NCBI GenBank assembly: GCA_030068075.1
Contig: CM057826.1
Location: 112,554,746 to 112,618,745 of the forward strand
DNA length: 64,000 nucleotides
DNA from: Paguma larvata
Taxonomy: Eukaryota; Chordata; Mammalia; Carnivora; Viverridae
Direction: 5' to 3'
Shown: positions 47,101 through 59,265 of the stretch, piece by piece
Layout: every line of letters starts with the position of its first letter
Position numbering within the stretch: position 1 is the stretch's first letter
Program-made: the position numbers and the translations under genes
The notes under the pieces: model-generated
Told to the model about the DNA's origin: nothing
The model's input: the letters and a program-made list of their open reading frames with translations, nothing else
The model's database searches: none

Positions 47101-47827
47101 TGAAATAACCTCACTATAGGCACTGTAGTCTGTGGTATCTCTATTTTCACATCATCATTTTCTTCTGAGATTCTTTATGTACCAAGTCCTCATTTCTTTG
47201 ATCAGTATGTTGTAGCAGAACCCTTTGGATCAAATGGTATCAGGAGAAAAAGACAGCATGGAATCAGAATGGAAAAAAACAAAGATGCGGTGGACGGACT
47301 CAGGAAGCTTGGTGGGAGTCAGGAGAGGGGGTGAAGGCTAGGGATGTTGTGAAGAAGCATTGGCTTCTCTGGCTCGAATATTTAAGAAGAGAATGTTATT
47401 CCATTCCCTGCCTGCACTGCTCCAAATATGAGCTGCACAGACTGGCCAGTCACAGAGCTGGAAGGAATCTGATGTCTAGTCTTCTCATTTGTCAGTGAGG
47501 TGCCAAGGTGTAAGAAACCAGCAAGAAAAAGTTTGACTTTGACAACAGAACAGACTACCAGGAGGGATGAGAATCTGCTATAAACTGGAACAGAACATGG
47601 CTTATGTGCTGTTCCCCATGCTGGCTCACCACCTATTGATACTTTGGATGAAGACAGATTTGTTCTTTCTCCTTTTAAACCTCTGTCCCAAAGGCCAGCC
47701 TTTTGGTATTCTGGTACCATCCTTGATGGCCAAGGAATATCACGTGGTCCACAGACTCTCCACTGAGCAGTTTCCATCCAAGCAGATCATTTGTGCTCTT
47801 CAGTATCCCAGTTGTTGCTAGCTCCTC
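44170..47827 (-). other. 3'UTR-like block, possible terminal exon on minus strand
   Basis: Read on the minus strand this 3.6-kb stretch begins at a strong acceptor (TGTCTTTGTCATCTTCTCAG, 47,828-47,847), is T-rich in the sense direction, has no long ORF, and contains AATAAA hexamers at 45,145-45,150 and 44,187-44,192. Only one short old SINE (46,884-46,966) interrupts it. This composition resembles a long mammalian 3'UTR. It lies between PLAC8L1 and SH3RF2, where I recall no annotated gene. It could instead be an ancient retrocopied 3'UTR or conserved non-coding DNA. Confidence 0.25.
46884..46966 (+). mobile_element. Short old CAN-SINE head fragment
   Basis: GGGGTGCCTGGCTGGCTCCA to GCTCCACGTTGGATGT, flanked by AAAATTTGTATTTTAG at about 46,864 and 46,968. 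The only interspersed repeat recognised in 44.2-47.8 kb. Confidence 0.85.
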
Positions 47828-47829
47828 CT

Positions 47830-48316
47830 GAGAAGATGACAAAGACAGGGTCTGTAAGGTGAAAAAGATTTCAGAATCTATTGTTTGTGAATGGACCCTG
47901 GAAAGAATGACAGTTCCTTAAAATTCTTAAGCCTTTTGGACAGAAATCTGTCTTTTCATTTCACAGAAGAGGTGTTGTGCCCTCAGTTCATTCTATTGGG
48001 AGGTACATCGTGTCTATTTCCCCATTACTAGTGATGCTAACTGGGGTCTTTTGGTTACGATGGATTTCTACCAGGTTTCTCTACTATGAAGGTACTCTTC
48101 CCCCCTCTGTGATTAATAAGTATCGTGTGAGGAAATAGTTTGAGTTCTTCAAGTTTTCATCCACTGATTTTAATATCTATTGATGCTTCTTACCTGAAAC
48201 AATTATTAGTGTGGTTGCCAAATGGTAATTTTAAGAAAATTCCATCATTCCTTCTACATTTAGTAGTTGGCACTCTACTGTAAGGAAGAGTTTTTCCTTA
48301 TATTTATATAGCCTGG
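47830..48316. other. Intergenic unique sequence
   Basis: No feature recognised apart from the acceptor-like pyrimidine tract on the minus strand at 47,828-47,847. Confidence 0.5.
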
Positions 48317-48330
48317 ACCCAGGCATTTCT

Positions 48331-48568
48331 TTTTATTTATTTATTTATTTTTAAAAATTTTTTTAACGTTTATTTATTTTTGAGAGACATAGAGACAGAG
48401 TATGAGCAGGGGAAGGGCACAGAGAGAGGGAGATACAGAATCTGAAGCAGGCTCCAGGCTCTGAGTCGTCAGCACAGAGCGCGACACGGGGCTTGAACTC
48501 ACAGACTGTGAGATCATGACCTGAGCCGAAGTCGGCCCCTTAACCAACTGAGCCACCCAGGCGCCTCA
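48331..48568 (-). mobile_element. CAN-SINE with 14-bp target-site duplication
   Basis: Flanked by ACCCAGGCATTTCT at 48,317-48,330 and 48,569-48,582, identical. Confidence 0.96.
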
Positions 48569-48740
48569 ACCCAGGCATTTCTATCTGATTCTGAGCATAA
48601 TTATCTGTTATTGCAAAAAATGAATAATTTGAATCTAACAATGGAGGAATATCAGATAAACCCCAACTGAGAGAGATTCTATAGAATAAAAGGCCTATAG
48701 TCTTAAAAATGCTAAAGGCATGGAAGACAGTGAATCTTAA

Positions 48741-48938
48741 GTTCATTTATTTATTTTGAGAGACAGAGAGCATGGTTGAGGGAGGGACAAAGAGAGAGTT
48801 AGATAGAGAATCCTAAGCACATTCTGTGCTGCCAGCCTAGAGTCCAATGCAAGGCTTGATTCCATAAATGGTGAGATGATGACCTGAGCCGAAATCAAGA
48901 GTCAGACGCTTAGCCGACAGAACCACCCAGGCACACCG
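48741..48938 (-). mobile_element. CAN-SINE, older; last one in the window
   Basis: TTCATTTATTTATTTTGAGAG to ACCACCCAGGCACACC. No further CAN-SINE is found to the right, up to 64,000. Confidence 0.88.
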
Positions 48939-49449
48939 GAAAAAGAGCGACTCTTGAAGAACTGCTCTAGGTTAAAAGAAAGCGAAGAGAAATGTGGGGC
49001 ACCTGGGCAACACTTCGGGCCACCCTCGTGCAGGTGAAGGCAGGTGGTTTGAATGCTCATCACAGGAATTGGCTCGTGGCCCTCCTGAGTGCAGATAAAA
49101 TTCCAGCTGATTCTGCTGTAGAGGGCAGGAGAAAGCCAAAAGGATAATGGGAAATTGGTCCAATAACATTTAGAAAGACTTGTCTTCTGAAAGAAAGCCT
49201 CACAGTTGGTCCATGAGTGAGTTTCTATGAAAATCCAGTAAAAGAGGAAAGGAGCAGGAGCCATCTCTTGGCCAATTTCTTTCATTTGGGGCCTGATTTC
49301 TTTCTTCTCCAAGGACTTGAGCTGATGTAACAGACCAGTTTTCTCTTTGGGGAAACTTTTATGATGATCCCAGCTTCATTCTTTGCAGGAGGGTGTGGGA
49401 TAGATCTTGCGAGGCATTTATGTGAAACACTGATTTTGGGGAGTCTTAC

Positions 49450-49691
49450 CCAAACCCCCATTCTCCAAAGGCAGAGTTCCGATCCACTGCTACATAGTCA
49501 GCACTGAAGAATCCCGAGCTTTCCAGCAGGCAGCCACACTTGGCCTCAACACTGAGCTGCTCTGAGCTCTGGGGGCCTGCAAATGCAATGCAGCGCTTCC
49601 TCGTTTCCTGACGTGCTCCATTCAGCAGAACAGCAAGTAGGAGCTGTCGGAGTCTCCAGGTGGCTGTTTCCATTCAGCGGGAGAAGCAGGC
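49450..49691 (-). other. Exon-like segment, unknown minus-strand transcript
   Basis: Minus strand: an acceptor-like TTTGTATTCAG at 49,692-49,702, then 242 nt, then the donor GTAAGA (49,444-49,449). An ATG at 49,671-49,673 opens a frame that stays open to the donor: METATWRLRQLLLAVLLNGA, then about 55 residues with three Cys, ending GEWGFG. The first 20 residues look like a short signal peptide (Arg, LLLAVLL core, Ala). If spliced to the acceptor at 47,828 the frame stops after three more residues, giving about 78 aa. I recognise no family. It may be a lncRNA exon, a small secreted protein, an alternative SH3RF2 end (same strand) or chance. Confidence 0.25.
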
Positions 49692-49699
49692 CTGAATAC

Positions 49700-50490
49700 A
49701 AAGTCTGTGATTACTAGGATGCATTCTGCATCCCACCCTATCGGTAAGTTACAAAAGGATTTCAAATTATGCTCTCTTCACTGTATACCGCCAAACGTAG
49801 GCAGTTTTATCCTGTTCTTTGTGACTTTTAGCCCTTAAAAGAGAAGGCACCTGTGTTGCATATAGCCTACTTGTCTTTCCTCTGCCTAAATTGGTGCCAG
49901 CGCTAGTGCTGGGCACATGCCTTCAGAGATGTGTTAATATCACTTGGGTCCAGAAATGGCCACTCTCATCTGCAGATGAGCCCGGTGTCAGCAGCTGGAG
50001 TATATCCCTCGGAGACTGAAGGCAAAATTATTTGAGATAACCGCATCTGGATCCCAATGGAGTAGTGGTGGTTTGTTTGCTCTTTTAACTACATTTATTG
50101 TGTTGTAGCATTTCTGAGAGGGAGCACAGGGCCAGGGAACTGATGAGGAAGTAACTGCCAAGGGAAGGCTGACTGCCACATGAATCTGACCTTCCAGGTT
50201 GTGCTAAATGATGTGGAAAGAACTTAAACTCTAAGATCGACTGACATTTTAATAGGCACCCGAAAATCCCATCAGTGGTAGGAGGTTTGAGTCTACCAAT
50301 GGCTGGCGTTGTATAGCACTGGGTAGCAGCTCTTATTAGTGCTGTGTCTACAGGCTTGTGGTTTTAGAATTAGGTAAGTAAGACTTCTTTGTTGACTGAG
50401 CACTCAGAAGACAAGTCTGTTTGAAGTAGAAAACGCTGATGTGTGCAGGAAAGCTTTTGGGTTTCATCTTAAATGAGGTGGCAAGCAGTT
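49700..50490. other. Intergenic unique sequence
   Basis: No repeat, ORF or regulatory site that I can support. Confidence 0.5.
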
Positions 50491-50735
50491 AGCAGCAGAG
50501 ACTGGAGTCAGGCTGCCTGGGTTTATTCCTGAACCCCACCGTTACCTAGCTGTGTGGCCCTGTGGAGCTTTTTTCTTCTCTCTAGGTCTTAGTTTCTTTA
50601 TCAATAAAATGGGGCTAGTAACAGTACTTACTTTGTATGGTCGTGGTAGGATGTTTAAATCAGTAAATGTAAGTAAAGCACATAGAAGAATGTCTGGCAT
50701 GTAGCAGGCATTCTGTAATTATTGGGATGAAAGTA
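50490..50735 (+). repeat. MIR, forward
   Basis: GACTGGAGTCAGGCTGCCTGG head part, TCAATAAAATGGGGCTAGTA and CTGGCATGTAGCAGGCATTC; well preserved. Confidence 0.85.
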
Positions 50736-53084
50736 TTGCTATAAATTAAGGGCCCTCTCGAAGGCTGTTGATTGTGATCCTGCTTCTTGAATATCTCAGA
50801 GAATGGAAAACGCCACAGGTGGATACCGATCATTAAACTGGCTCCTTGCCACGCTCATTGCTTGAGTTTATTTGCCTTAAAGACCTACATCTCCGTTCTC
50901 TAAGATGAGTTCTTACAGTTTTACACACTTGCTAAAAATAAAGACAATAATAGCTTAGTATTTACTTTATATGGTTGTTGGTAAGATGGCCTATATTATA
51001 TAGATAGAAAATTGAGTGTCGAGAAGTGAAACCCCTTGCCCAGTCACACAGTGAGTCACACCTGAGATACAACTGAAGCGTTCCAGTTCCATAGCCTGGG
51101 CTTGTTTTTTCTTTGTTTGTTTGTTTGTTTTTTTCCACTGTGTGATCCTCCTTTTGTTGGTGAGGAAATTCAGGTACAGAAGTGAGATGGTAAGTGGCAC
51201 GGATACAGTTTAAACCCATACGGCACGGATCCAGGATTTGATCTTACAATCACTCAGCTATAGTGTGTTCTTAAGTGGGTGTTAAGGAGAGTCCTTTAAT
51301 GCAAAGAATGGATAGTAAAACCCTGGATTGCGAGTAACTTGTTCTGCGAGTGTTTAGCAAGACAAGCAAACATTTCTAATAAATTTAACTTGATAAACGA
51401 GCAATGTCTTGTAATAGTAGTATGTGATGACGAATGTCACATGATCACAGCTGAGCCAATGGTTCTTTCCTCTCTTTCTCTCTTTTTCTTTCTCTCTCTC
51501 GCCGTAGGATTGTGGGTGATCGATTGTCTCCCATGCTTGGATGTATAGCCTGGGCTCTTAACTGCTCTGCCTGAGAAAGATTGGGGCTGGAGGTGGGGAG
51601 GAGCAGAGGAAGGATGGCGGTGGAGGGGGGTGGTATTTTCAGAGTGAGTAAGTGAACATGGAAATTCAGTCAGTATATCCTCATAATAACAAAGCAGATG
51701 ACAGGCCTGGATGACAACAATTCCAAACAGCCATTCTGATTGCTTCTAAAAAATCACAGACTGCTTTTGATTGCTGCTCAGTCATTGCTTAAAGAGCTGT
51801 CAGGGCCAGGCCCCGTGGAAGGTGTTCCGATCTTGCAGTCCTGGAATGTAGCCTGTAGGTCCAGCCCCTTGTCTTCAAGAAGGGGAATGGGGCTGGAGAG
51901 AGGCCAGGCACTTGCCTCTATGCTTGTGGCATCTCCCCTGAGTTCATCCTTCCTCTGAGGATCGTTCTTGGCAGGAACAAAGAGAAAGTATCTATTCTCC
52001 CATTGTTGGTTCAACACACATTTGTTGTATGATGAACAGTGTTGAATAAATGAGTTTTCTTGATATTTGAGCTTGTTTCTGTTCACTTTGCCACACTGCA
52101 TGTCTGGATCCTTCATAGCCTTCAATCTCAGCTCACATGTCACCTCCTTGGAGAAACCTTTCCTGGCCACTCTATCTAATGTAGCTCGTCCCTCTCAGCC
52201 ATTCTTTGTCCCATCATTTTGTGTCCTTCATAACATCCGTGCTATGGAAGCAGTCCTGTGTGTTTAGTTGTTTACCCTTCACTCCCCTTCATGAAGGCAG
52301 GGGCTTTCCTTGCATCATTCACTGCTGTATCCCAACTGTATGGAACGAAACTGCACATGGTAGGTGCCCATTCAATATTTGTTGGATGGAAATAAACGAA
52401 TGAGGGGACACTGACCTCTACCCAGATGGAAAACATTCTGTGCCTTTAAATGGAGCTGGGGCCTGGCTGGGATGCTGGCCTGCAGCCCCTTGGTCATAAC
52501 GGTGTGTCCAGCAGGAGTTTAACTAATCAGCACATGCATTTTCTGAATTACAAAGTGTGCCAGGGACATTTCATGTCTGCTAATTGGCACCAAGGAGGAG
52601 GGGTTTTTATCGAAATTACAGCCAGCTGGAAGCATGTCTGTGTCAGACCTACTTGCAAATTGGAATGGATGTTTCATAAGCGCTGGGCATCTCGTGCAGC
52701 TGCAGGTCCCCACAGATGCAGCCCCAGTGTGCCCACCGGCTGTGCTCAGGGTCACAGATGGCCTTACACCTTACACCTTCTACAGGTGAGGGGATGAGGT
52801 CATGGGGGCGATCGGAAGAAAAACAACCGATGAGGGTTATGGCATAAGATGCATTTCAAATAACTGTCATACTGCCTCAATCCTGGACCATTTACTAGCT
52901 TATCTAAAAAGTGAAGAGAACAAAAACCTGGGATTTCTAGTTTTAAGGAGCCAGCCCTGAAGCTTCCTTATTGCGACCTTACCCAAGTGATTTACACTCT
53001 GAGGCTCAGTTGTTTGATCCAGTTAACAGGGGATACTAACACTTAGCTCTTGAACTGTTGTGGGGATTACATGAGCCACATGCA

Positions 53085-53300
53085 TGTCAATACTAATGAC
53101 AGCTAACACCACCAGTGCTATGTGCCAGGCCCTGCACTCCTGACTTGTGTCCATTCTCCCATTTACCCCCCCGCCGCACCACTCAAGCAAGGGGACTAAC
53201 AGCTGGGAAGATTTAATCACTTGCCCACGGTGACATAGGGAGGAAACACAGAGCCTGGATTTGAATCCGGATCACCTGACTTGCTGGGCTCTTAACCACC
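53085..53300 (-). repeat. MIR, reverse
   Basis: ACTAATGACAGCTAACACCA, CTATGTGCCAGGCCCTGC and GATTTGAATCCGGATCACC in antisense order. Confidence 0.8.
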
Positions 53301-53809
53301 CTTTGTAAGCCACCCGCTGAGAGGTTAGCTCAGTACCTGGCATTCAGTACACGTGTAACAAGTGGCAGCTCATGAGATTCTGTTCTTATACTTAGCATTT
53401 CTCCTGCTCACCTGCTTTCAAGCCTGTTAGTCCTCCAGCAACTACCTGCTTATAGGGTTCCTTGTGCACGCCAGCATCCGGCCTCCCTGGCTCACTCGAT
53501 GTTGCCAGTAACCCTGTGAAGTGCTGATGGTTGTTTCCACTCTTCAGAGGTTAGTTAGCTTGGTCCCAGATCAGAGAGCCAAGAAGACCAGAATTTGGGA
53601 TTCCAGAGCCCAGGTGTTTTCTCTGCACAGGACAACGTATCTCTGTGCTAACATCTCACCGACTGTTTCTCCTCACTGAAGACCCCTGACAACTGAAACA
53701 TACCCTGGTTGCCTCACCGCCCCCCACCCCCCACACTTCTGTTTGTACTGTAGAGCCTTGCTTTTTCCTGTACTCTCTGATGTTGAGTTGTGCCTCCATA
53801 CCATTTCTT

Positions 53810-54090
53810 GGTACTTACCGCCTTTTATTAAACACTTCAGTGTACCCCATACAAGGGTCAGTGCTATACATGCATGATTTCATTTAATCCTGCTGAGAAC
53901 CCTATGAGGTGGAGGTTCTGTTCCCCATTTCACAGGTGAGCAAACAGGTTTGGGGAGGTGTCATAACCGATCCAAGTTTGTTTAGTCATTTGCCAAAGGA
54001 AACATAACTGGAAAGGGACACAGCTGGGACAAAACCCCTTAGGATTTGATTCCCAAACCCATCACCTAAGCTATTGTATTATATTGCTTT
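53810..54090 (-). repeat. MIR, reverse
   Basis: TACATGCATGATTTCATTTAATCC, AACCCTATGAGGTGGAGGTTC and ATTTCACAGGTGAGCAAACAGG are textbook MIR in antisense. Confidence 0.85.
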
Positions 54091-54099
54091 TCCATATCT

Positions 54100-55520
54100 T
54101 GTACAGTTGTAGTGGATTGGGAACATAGCTGGTGCAGCTACTCCCAAATCCTGGTTGATTGAAGCTTTAAAATCTAATCCTTTGTTTGAAGTCTCCACAA
54201 TAAAGAAACCCTAGGTTGTCAAAATCGCCAACATCTAAAAACAGCATAAGCTTAAAAAAAGAACTCAGCTTATAAATAGAATGTGCAGAATGGGCCATTT
54301 GGAAATGTGGTTCTGATATCTAAAATTGCCCTTCCAACCTCTGGCTGTCTGACTGCTCTGTTCCTCGTCATGGAAGCTGATGCTATCTCTCTTGAGCTGT
54401 GCCTGACATGTCCTCTTGATGCAGTGAAGTTTCTTCCAGCGTTTTCCTTGACAGAGGTGTAAAACATCTCCCCAAGGAACTGGGAGTAGGAAGGGCCAGG
54501 AATCAGGGATAGGTACAACCCTTTGAAGGCCATATTTGAATTTCTCTTTGGTCCCCCAGGTATATTTGCTGCCTCCTTACTTTTAGATTCATTCTTGCTT
54601 TTGCTTTATTTGTGAAGGTCTGCTGAGTGCCACTAGCTCTCAGGATCCTCTTGGGTGGTCCAGGGAGTTGCTATTTTCATGGGGAGGGCATCAGGATGAC
54701 TCTGACCTCCAGGACACGTGTCGCCTACAGCAATCAAACTCTGACATTACAAATGTCCTTCATCAAGCCTGTTTGTCATACCAGCATTGATTCTAATAGC
54801 ATTAGCCAAGGACACACAAAATGGCTTTTGCAAGTGCCTTTTGCTTTTCTCCTTGGGTCTTGGCTAGCATCCTTTCAGTTCTTACTGGGCTGTAGCTCTT
54901 GTCCATCCAGCAGTGACCCTATTTACATAATTAGCTTGCATCTGTGGGTGTGTATTTACCCCCTGAAAGCAACTGCCTTTGAACTTTGGATAAATATCAG
55001 CATGAAACACTGGAAGATGTTCTTGCTCTTGAGCCCTCTTGTTCCCACAGAGAAGACGGAAGTGGAGCATCATTTTGGAAATCATGTCCCCCGTCTTCGG
55101 GGTCTCTGCTCTGTATCATTTAGAGCGAGGACAGGCAAAACCAGAAATAAACTCACGAAGAGGGAGCAATCTAGGGAATGCAAAATGATGATCGTGTTTT
55201 GACGTCAGTGATCCAGAACCACAATTGAAAGCTTCGGTTGTTTTTCAAGTTGCTTGGCTGTATCTGGCTGCCCTTACAGGAGGGGTACATTTGCTTTTCG
55301 GATATTCTGTTCAGAACACTCTCAGTGACCTTCCTTCCCACCCCTGCTTCTTGACCACAAGTCCCTTAGAGTTTTTCTCTTTGAGGGCTTGACCCTCTGA
55401 GTTAAGCTATCCCCTGACCCTGACCCCGACCCCATCCTCAACCCCATGATTTCACAGGCACATATCCATTTGTCCATCCTCTCCAGCCTCAGTCATATTG
55501 TGTGCTACTAGTTGCCACTG
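54100..55520. other. Intergenic unique sequence
   Basis: Contains the longest open frame of the window (54,627-55,202, plus), which opens on GTG; its first ATG is 23 codons in. No motif, splice signal or family resemblance supports a gene. Confidence 0.5.
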
Positions 55521-55529
55521 AACGAGAGG

Positions 55530-55765
55530 GATGTAGTGATTTAAGATAAAGGTTTGAAATCAAAGTACTGGGTTTGGTATCAGAGTACTGGGTTCTAGTC
55601 CTTTTTGCCTTGGACTGGTCAATTGACCTCTGAGCCTTAATTGTAATCTTTAAAATGGGATATTGCAATACCTCCCCTCAGGGGAGGATAGAATTAGATA
55701 GTATAATGCATGTCAGGTTCTTGGTACATAGTAGGTGCTCAGTAAATGGTGACAATTATTGCTGA
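55530..55765 (+). repeat. MIR, forward
   Basis: GGACTGGTCAATTGACCTCTGAGCC, AAAATGGGATATTGCAATAC and GGTACATAGTAGGTGCTCAGT followed by AAATGG. Confidence 0.85.
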
Positions 55766-56546
55766 ATGGAAAGACATAGATACTTTTTTTTTTTTTAAGT
55801 CTCCCTCCTATCTCAAACTAATTATGAAACCTTACGACATTGAAACATTCCGAGTCTCAGTTTCTTGCTCTGTAGTCAAGGGACAAAAATAGCTTTTCCC
55901 TGCAGACTTCACAAGGTTCTTATGAGAACTTAGCAGCAGCAGCAGCCAGATCTGTTTTAGTATCAGACTCTGAGGACCTGCTTCTGGTTGCTGCAGGTGG
56001 CTCCCCAGGGGCACCAGGCAGGGCGCAGAGGAGAGCTGCCTGGAAAGTCTGTTCTCACACCATTTGGCCACAGCCACTACCCATATTTTCCCTACTCAGG
56101 AGCAGCAAGGTTTCTCTAAACAGCTGTACTGGGAAGAGTTCTTATAAAAATCCCTTTAAACTAGAACTTCATAAAACCTGACACGCTGTACATCAAAATC
56201 TCAATTCCCAGCAATGACCCAAAGCCTTAGAATCCTAGTGACAGAGGCCAGATGGGAGTTCACATATTCAGCAGGGTATCTGTGGCCTCAGGTTGTACTA
56301 ACCGCTTTGACTAGTGTTTACTGAGCAGATCTATGAGCTGCACTGAAAATTCCATATGGTACAAATGTGGAAAGCTCACAAGGGAATGATGAGCACCAAG
56401 TTCAGGATAGGGCTTGTGAGGGAAGTGGGGAGGAGGGGAAGAAGGAGTGAGGTTGAATGAAGCACAGAGGAGGCTTCAATGAGATTGATAATGATGATTT
56501 TTTTTTAAAAAGCTACATGATAGGTATAGGGTTCTATTTTATGATC

Positions 56547-56592
56547 AATCATATATATAATATATATATGTATATATATGTGTGTGTGACAC
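56547..56592. repeat. TA/TG microsatellite
   Basis: Interrupted (TA)n, then (TG)n, then GACACACA; not attached to any recognisable SINE. Confidence 0.95.
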
Positions 56593-56599
56593 ACATACC

Positions 56600-59040
56600 A
56601 TTTAATTTAATAAAGGGAGAAGACAGAAAAGAGTCCCCAAATCCAGTAAAATTAATAAAACACCACTCTGTGAGGCCCATATATATCTTATCTCTCCTGT
56701 GAACCCAGGAATCCCCATTGTCTCTTATAGAGCCTGATTCAGAGTGGGTGGTGGATAACTGTTACTGAATGAATGTACAGGTGGACAGGTGAATCTGCAG
56801 CGCCCCACCCCCCATCCTTGTCACCTTTGGTTCCACCTCTGCTGCATTCTATTTGTCAAAGTGGAGGTCAGTAGGCAGAAGGGCTTCCTGAGAACATTTT
56901 GTTTCTGCTCTGGTCTAGGACACAATACTATGGCCTGGAAAACAGATGGCTTGCTCATTTAACATTGTTCTATTTCAAGCAAAATGTCCTTGCAAGGTTT
57001 AATCTCAGGGGCACCAACCTGCTGGCAAGGATCTTTGGAGTTAACTCCTCTGGTTTGGTCTTGCCTGCCAGATGCATTCCCCGAGCGCTGTCATTCGTGG
57101 TCACCTGAGAGGTTGCTGAAAGTGCTAACGCTCCTTCCTCTCGGCCAAAGGCACAATCGGGGTCTTTACCGTCAAGACGTAAATAAGAGAAGTATCCGTG
57201 GCAGCAGAGAGTCCTTTGCCTTGGGATAGCCTAGCTTGCTCAGCACTTGGTCCCAGTGGGGAGACTCGATAGGACTCTGCTCTTCTGCCTGCCACAGCTG
57301 TTTACTTCCTGGGAAGGGAGTCCAGAGGCTGTGAGGCTGGTCCTTATGGGCAGAGGCAAGTGAGCAGATGAGAATCATGCCTGCTCATCGTACTGGAACA
57401 AGTGACTTCTATGACTGCCCAACTGATGCTAGAGGAGCTGGGAAACTAAAGGGCATTGCTTGTACCTATGAAAATGTTTGCCTAAAGAGGCATACCGGTG
57501 AGCAAGGAAATGCCCACCCTCCAAGTCCATGCTTTTCCTAAGCCAAGGGCCTTGATAGAAGTGATTGTTGGGGGCTGGACAGTGGCTAGGATTTGGGCTG
57601 GGAAGAGTGCTCTCAATCTCTGAAGGACCTCTCTGGGCCTTATTCTGTATAACAGGGTAACAGTGAAGATACTTAATAATCAGTATGGTGTAGTCACTAG
57701 CCAATGAGAATGAAGAAGAGTTTTATTGCCGAAGGTCTCAGCTCTACCTGGCTTGAGCCCTTTAGCCTTAGGACAATGGGGAAAATGGGGAGAAAGGACA
57801 AGGGGGCAGGAGTGGGGAGAGGCCTTGGCGAGCTCAGAGCATCCACTGTTTACCTATCTCTGTAGGCATAGTTCAATATATTAGCAACCAACGTGGCCAC
57901 ATTCTTGTCCAACTGTACGGTATGAGAAAGGAGGGTTTGATTCTTGTACGCCACAATCACTTGGGGAGTTCGTTGAAAACATTGTCGAGTTCTGTCGAGC
58001 TAGGCCTACTACACTCGTGGGACCTGAGCGCCTGGATCTGCTGATCTCTACGGGTCCATCTCTGACTACCAGTGCATCACTGAAGATTTTGAAGTGAAGT
58101 CCAGCTCACAGATTCTAGGAGAACATGCCTCATTCAGGTGCATGTCATGTGAGTGTGTGTGAAGCAAGCTGGTAGGGCTGTGGCAAATGGAAGAGTGTAT
58201 GTCTGTCTAACTAAAACTTGACCCTGACCCAGCACCCCTGGATCGCTGCTGCTCTGGCATGCTGGCCTGGCATGGACAGACCTTTTCAAGTTTCCAGAGA
58301 AGCTGGAAGCCAGTGAGCCATGAGTGGAGTCTGTCTTGAACCTCACCAACTTATAGGTGGGGCACTGCTTTAAATTCTTCCTGCTCCAAAAGCCTTGTCT
58401 TTGGGAGGATGGAGGGCGGAGGAGGGGTCACTGGTCCCACAGGAGCAGGGAAGGAGACAAGCCCTAGGTGAGGGTCCTGATGCTGCTTAAGGAGACCATT
58501 TCCTCAAGTGTGGCCCTAAGAGTCTGTCCTCAGCTGCTGATGCCCCTCCATCACCTCTCATTTGTCCCCCTGACCCTGTCCTCCCCAAACAGAGCTTGCC
58601 TTCAGCAGCTTTCCTAGCACTGAGATGCCAGGGTCTTAAGAGGCAAAGGGGCCCCTTCCTAGCAACTCTGAGTCTTAGCTGAGGGGTGAAGCTCTCACAG
58701 GATGGGAGGCTTGGCCTCAGAGGGGAAGTCGTTGTTTCTATCTAGGATCCCTAGAATGTTCCACAAAGAAGTAGTTTCCTCGAAGAGAACTTGGCTTGAT
58801 TAATACACTTAAACCCAAGCGTCAAATGCTTCTATCTCTGCTTGGGATGCCATTCCCCCCATCCTTTTTTATGATTCGTACATGTCCTTCAGGACTTCAT
58901 CTTGTCTGTGTTCGGACCTCCATGATGGGGCTATACTAGTTTCCTTCTAGTGCCTTCACCCTGGCCATGCCCTTGCTTTAGATTTTCTCACCTGGAATTT
59001 CAGTGGCCCACTCCCTTAAAAACATCCAAGTGTGACATGT
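56600..59040. other. Intergenic unique sequence, repeat-poor
   Basis: No SINE, L1 or exon recognised over 2.4 kb; moderately GC-rich. May hold regulatory DNA for SH3RF2 but no specific site is claimed. Confidence 0.45.
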
Positions 59041-59049
59041 GTGGGGTGT

Positions 59050-59265
59050 GCACCATGTCACTTTATAATATTATGTCAGTTAATCCCTACAATAGCCCAA
59101 TGAGATTGGCACTATTATGATTCCTATACAGGAAAACAAGGATCAGAGAAGTTAAGTAACTTGCCCAACATTACATGGCTAGTAAATGGTAAATGGGGAT
59201 TGGATTTGAACCTAGCCTGTGTGTAGCAGAGCCTACATTTGTAACCACTGTACTTTGTCATGTCC
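59050..59265 (-). repeat. MIR, reverse
   Basis: TATGTCAGTTAATCCCTACA, CAATGAGATTGGCACTATTATG, GTTAAGTAACTTGCCCAAC and GATTTGAACC in antisense order. Confidence 0.85.

Noticed and set aside
47382..47777. 131-codon minus-strand frame
   Set aside because: Lies within the 3'UTR-like block and resembles no protein family; may be part of a transcript but not supported as coding.
54627..55202. Longest open reading frame in the window (191 codons, plus strand)
   Set aside because: It opens on GTG, not ATG; the first ATG is 23 codons in. No domain, signal, splice context or low-complexity explanation supports coding, and a frame this long can occur by chance in 64 kb.
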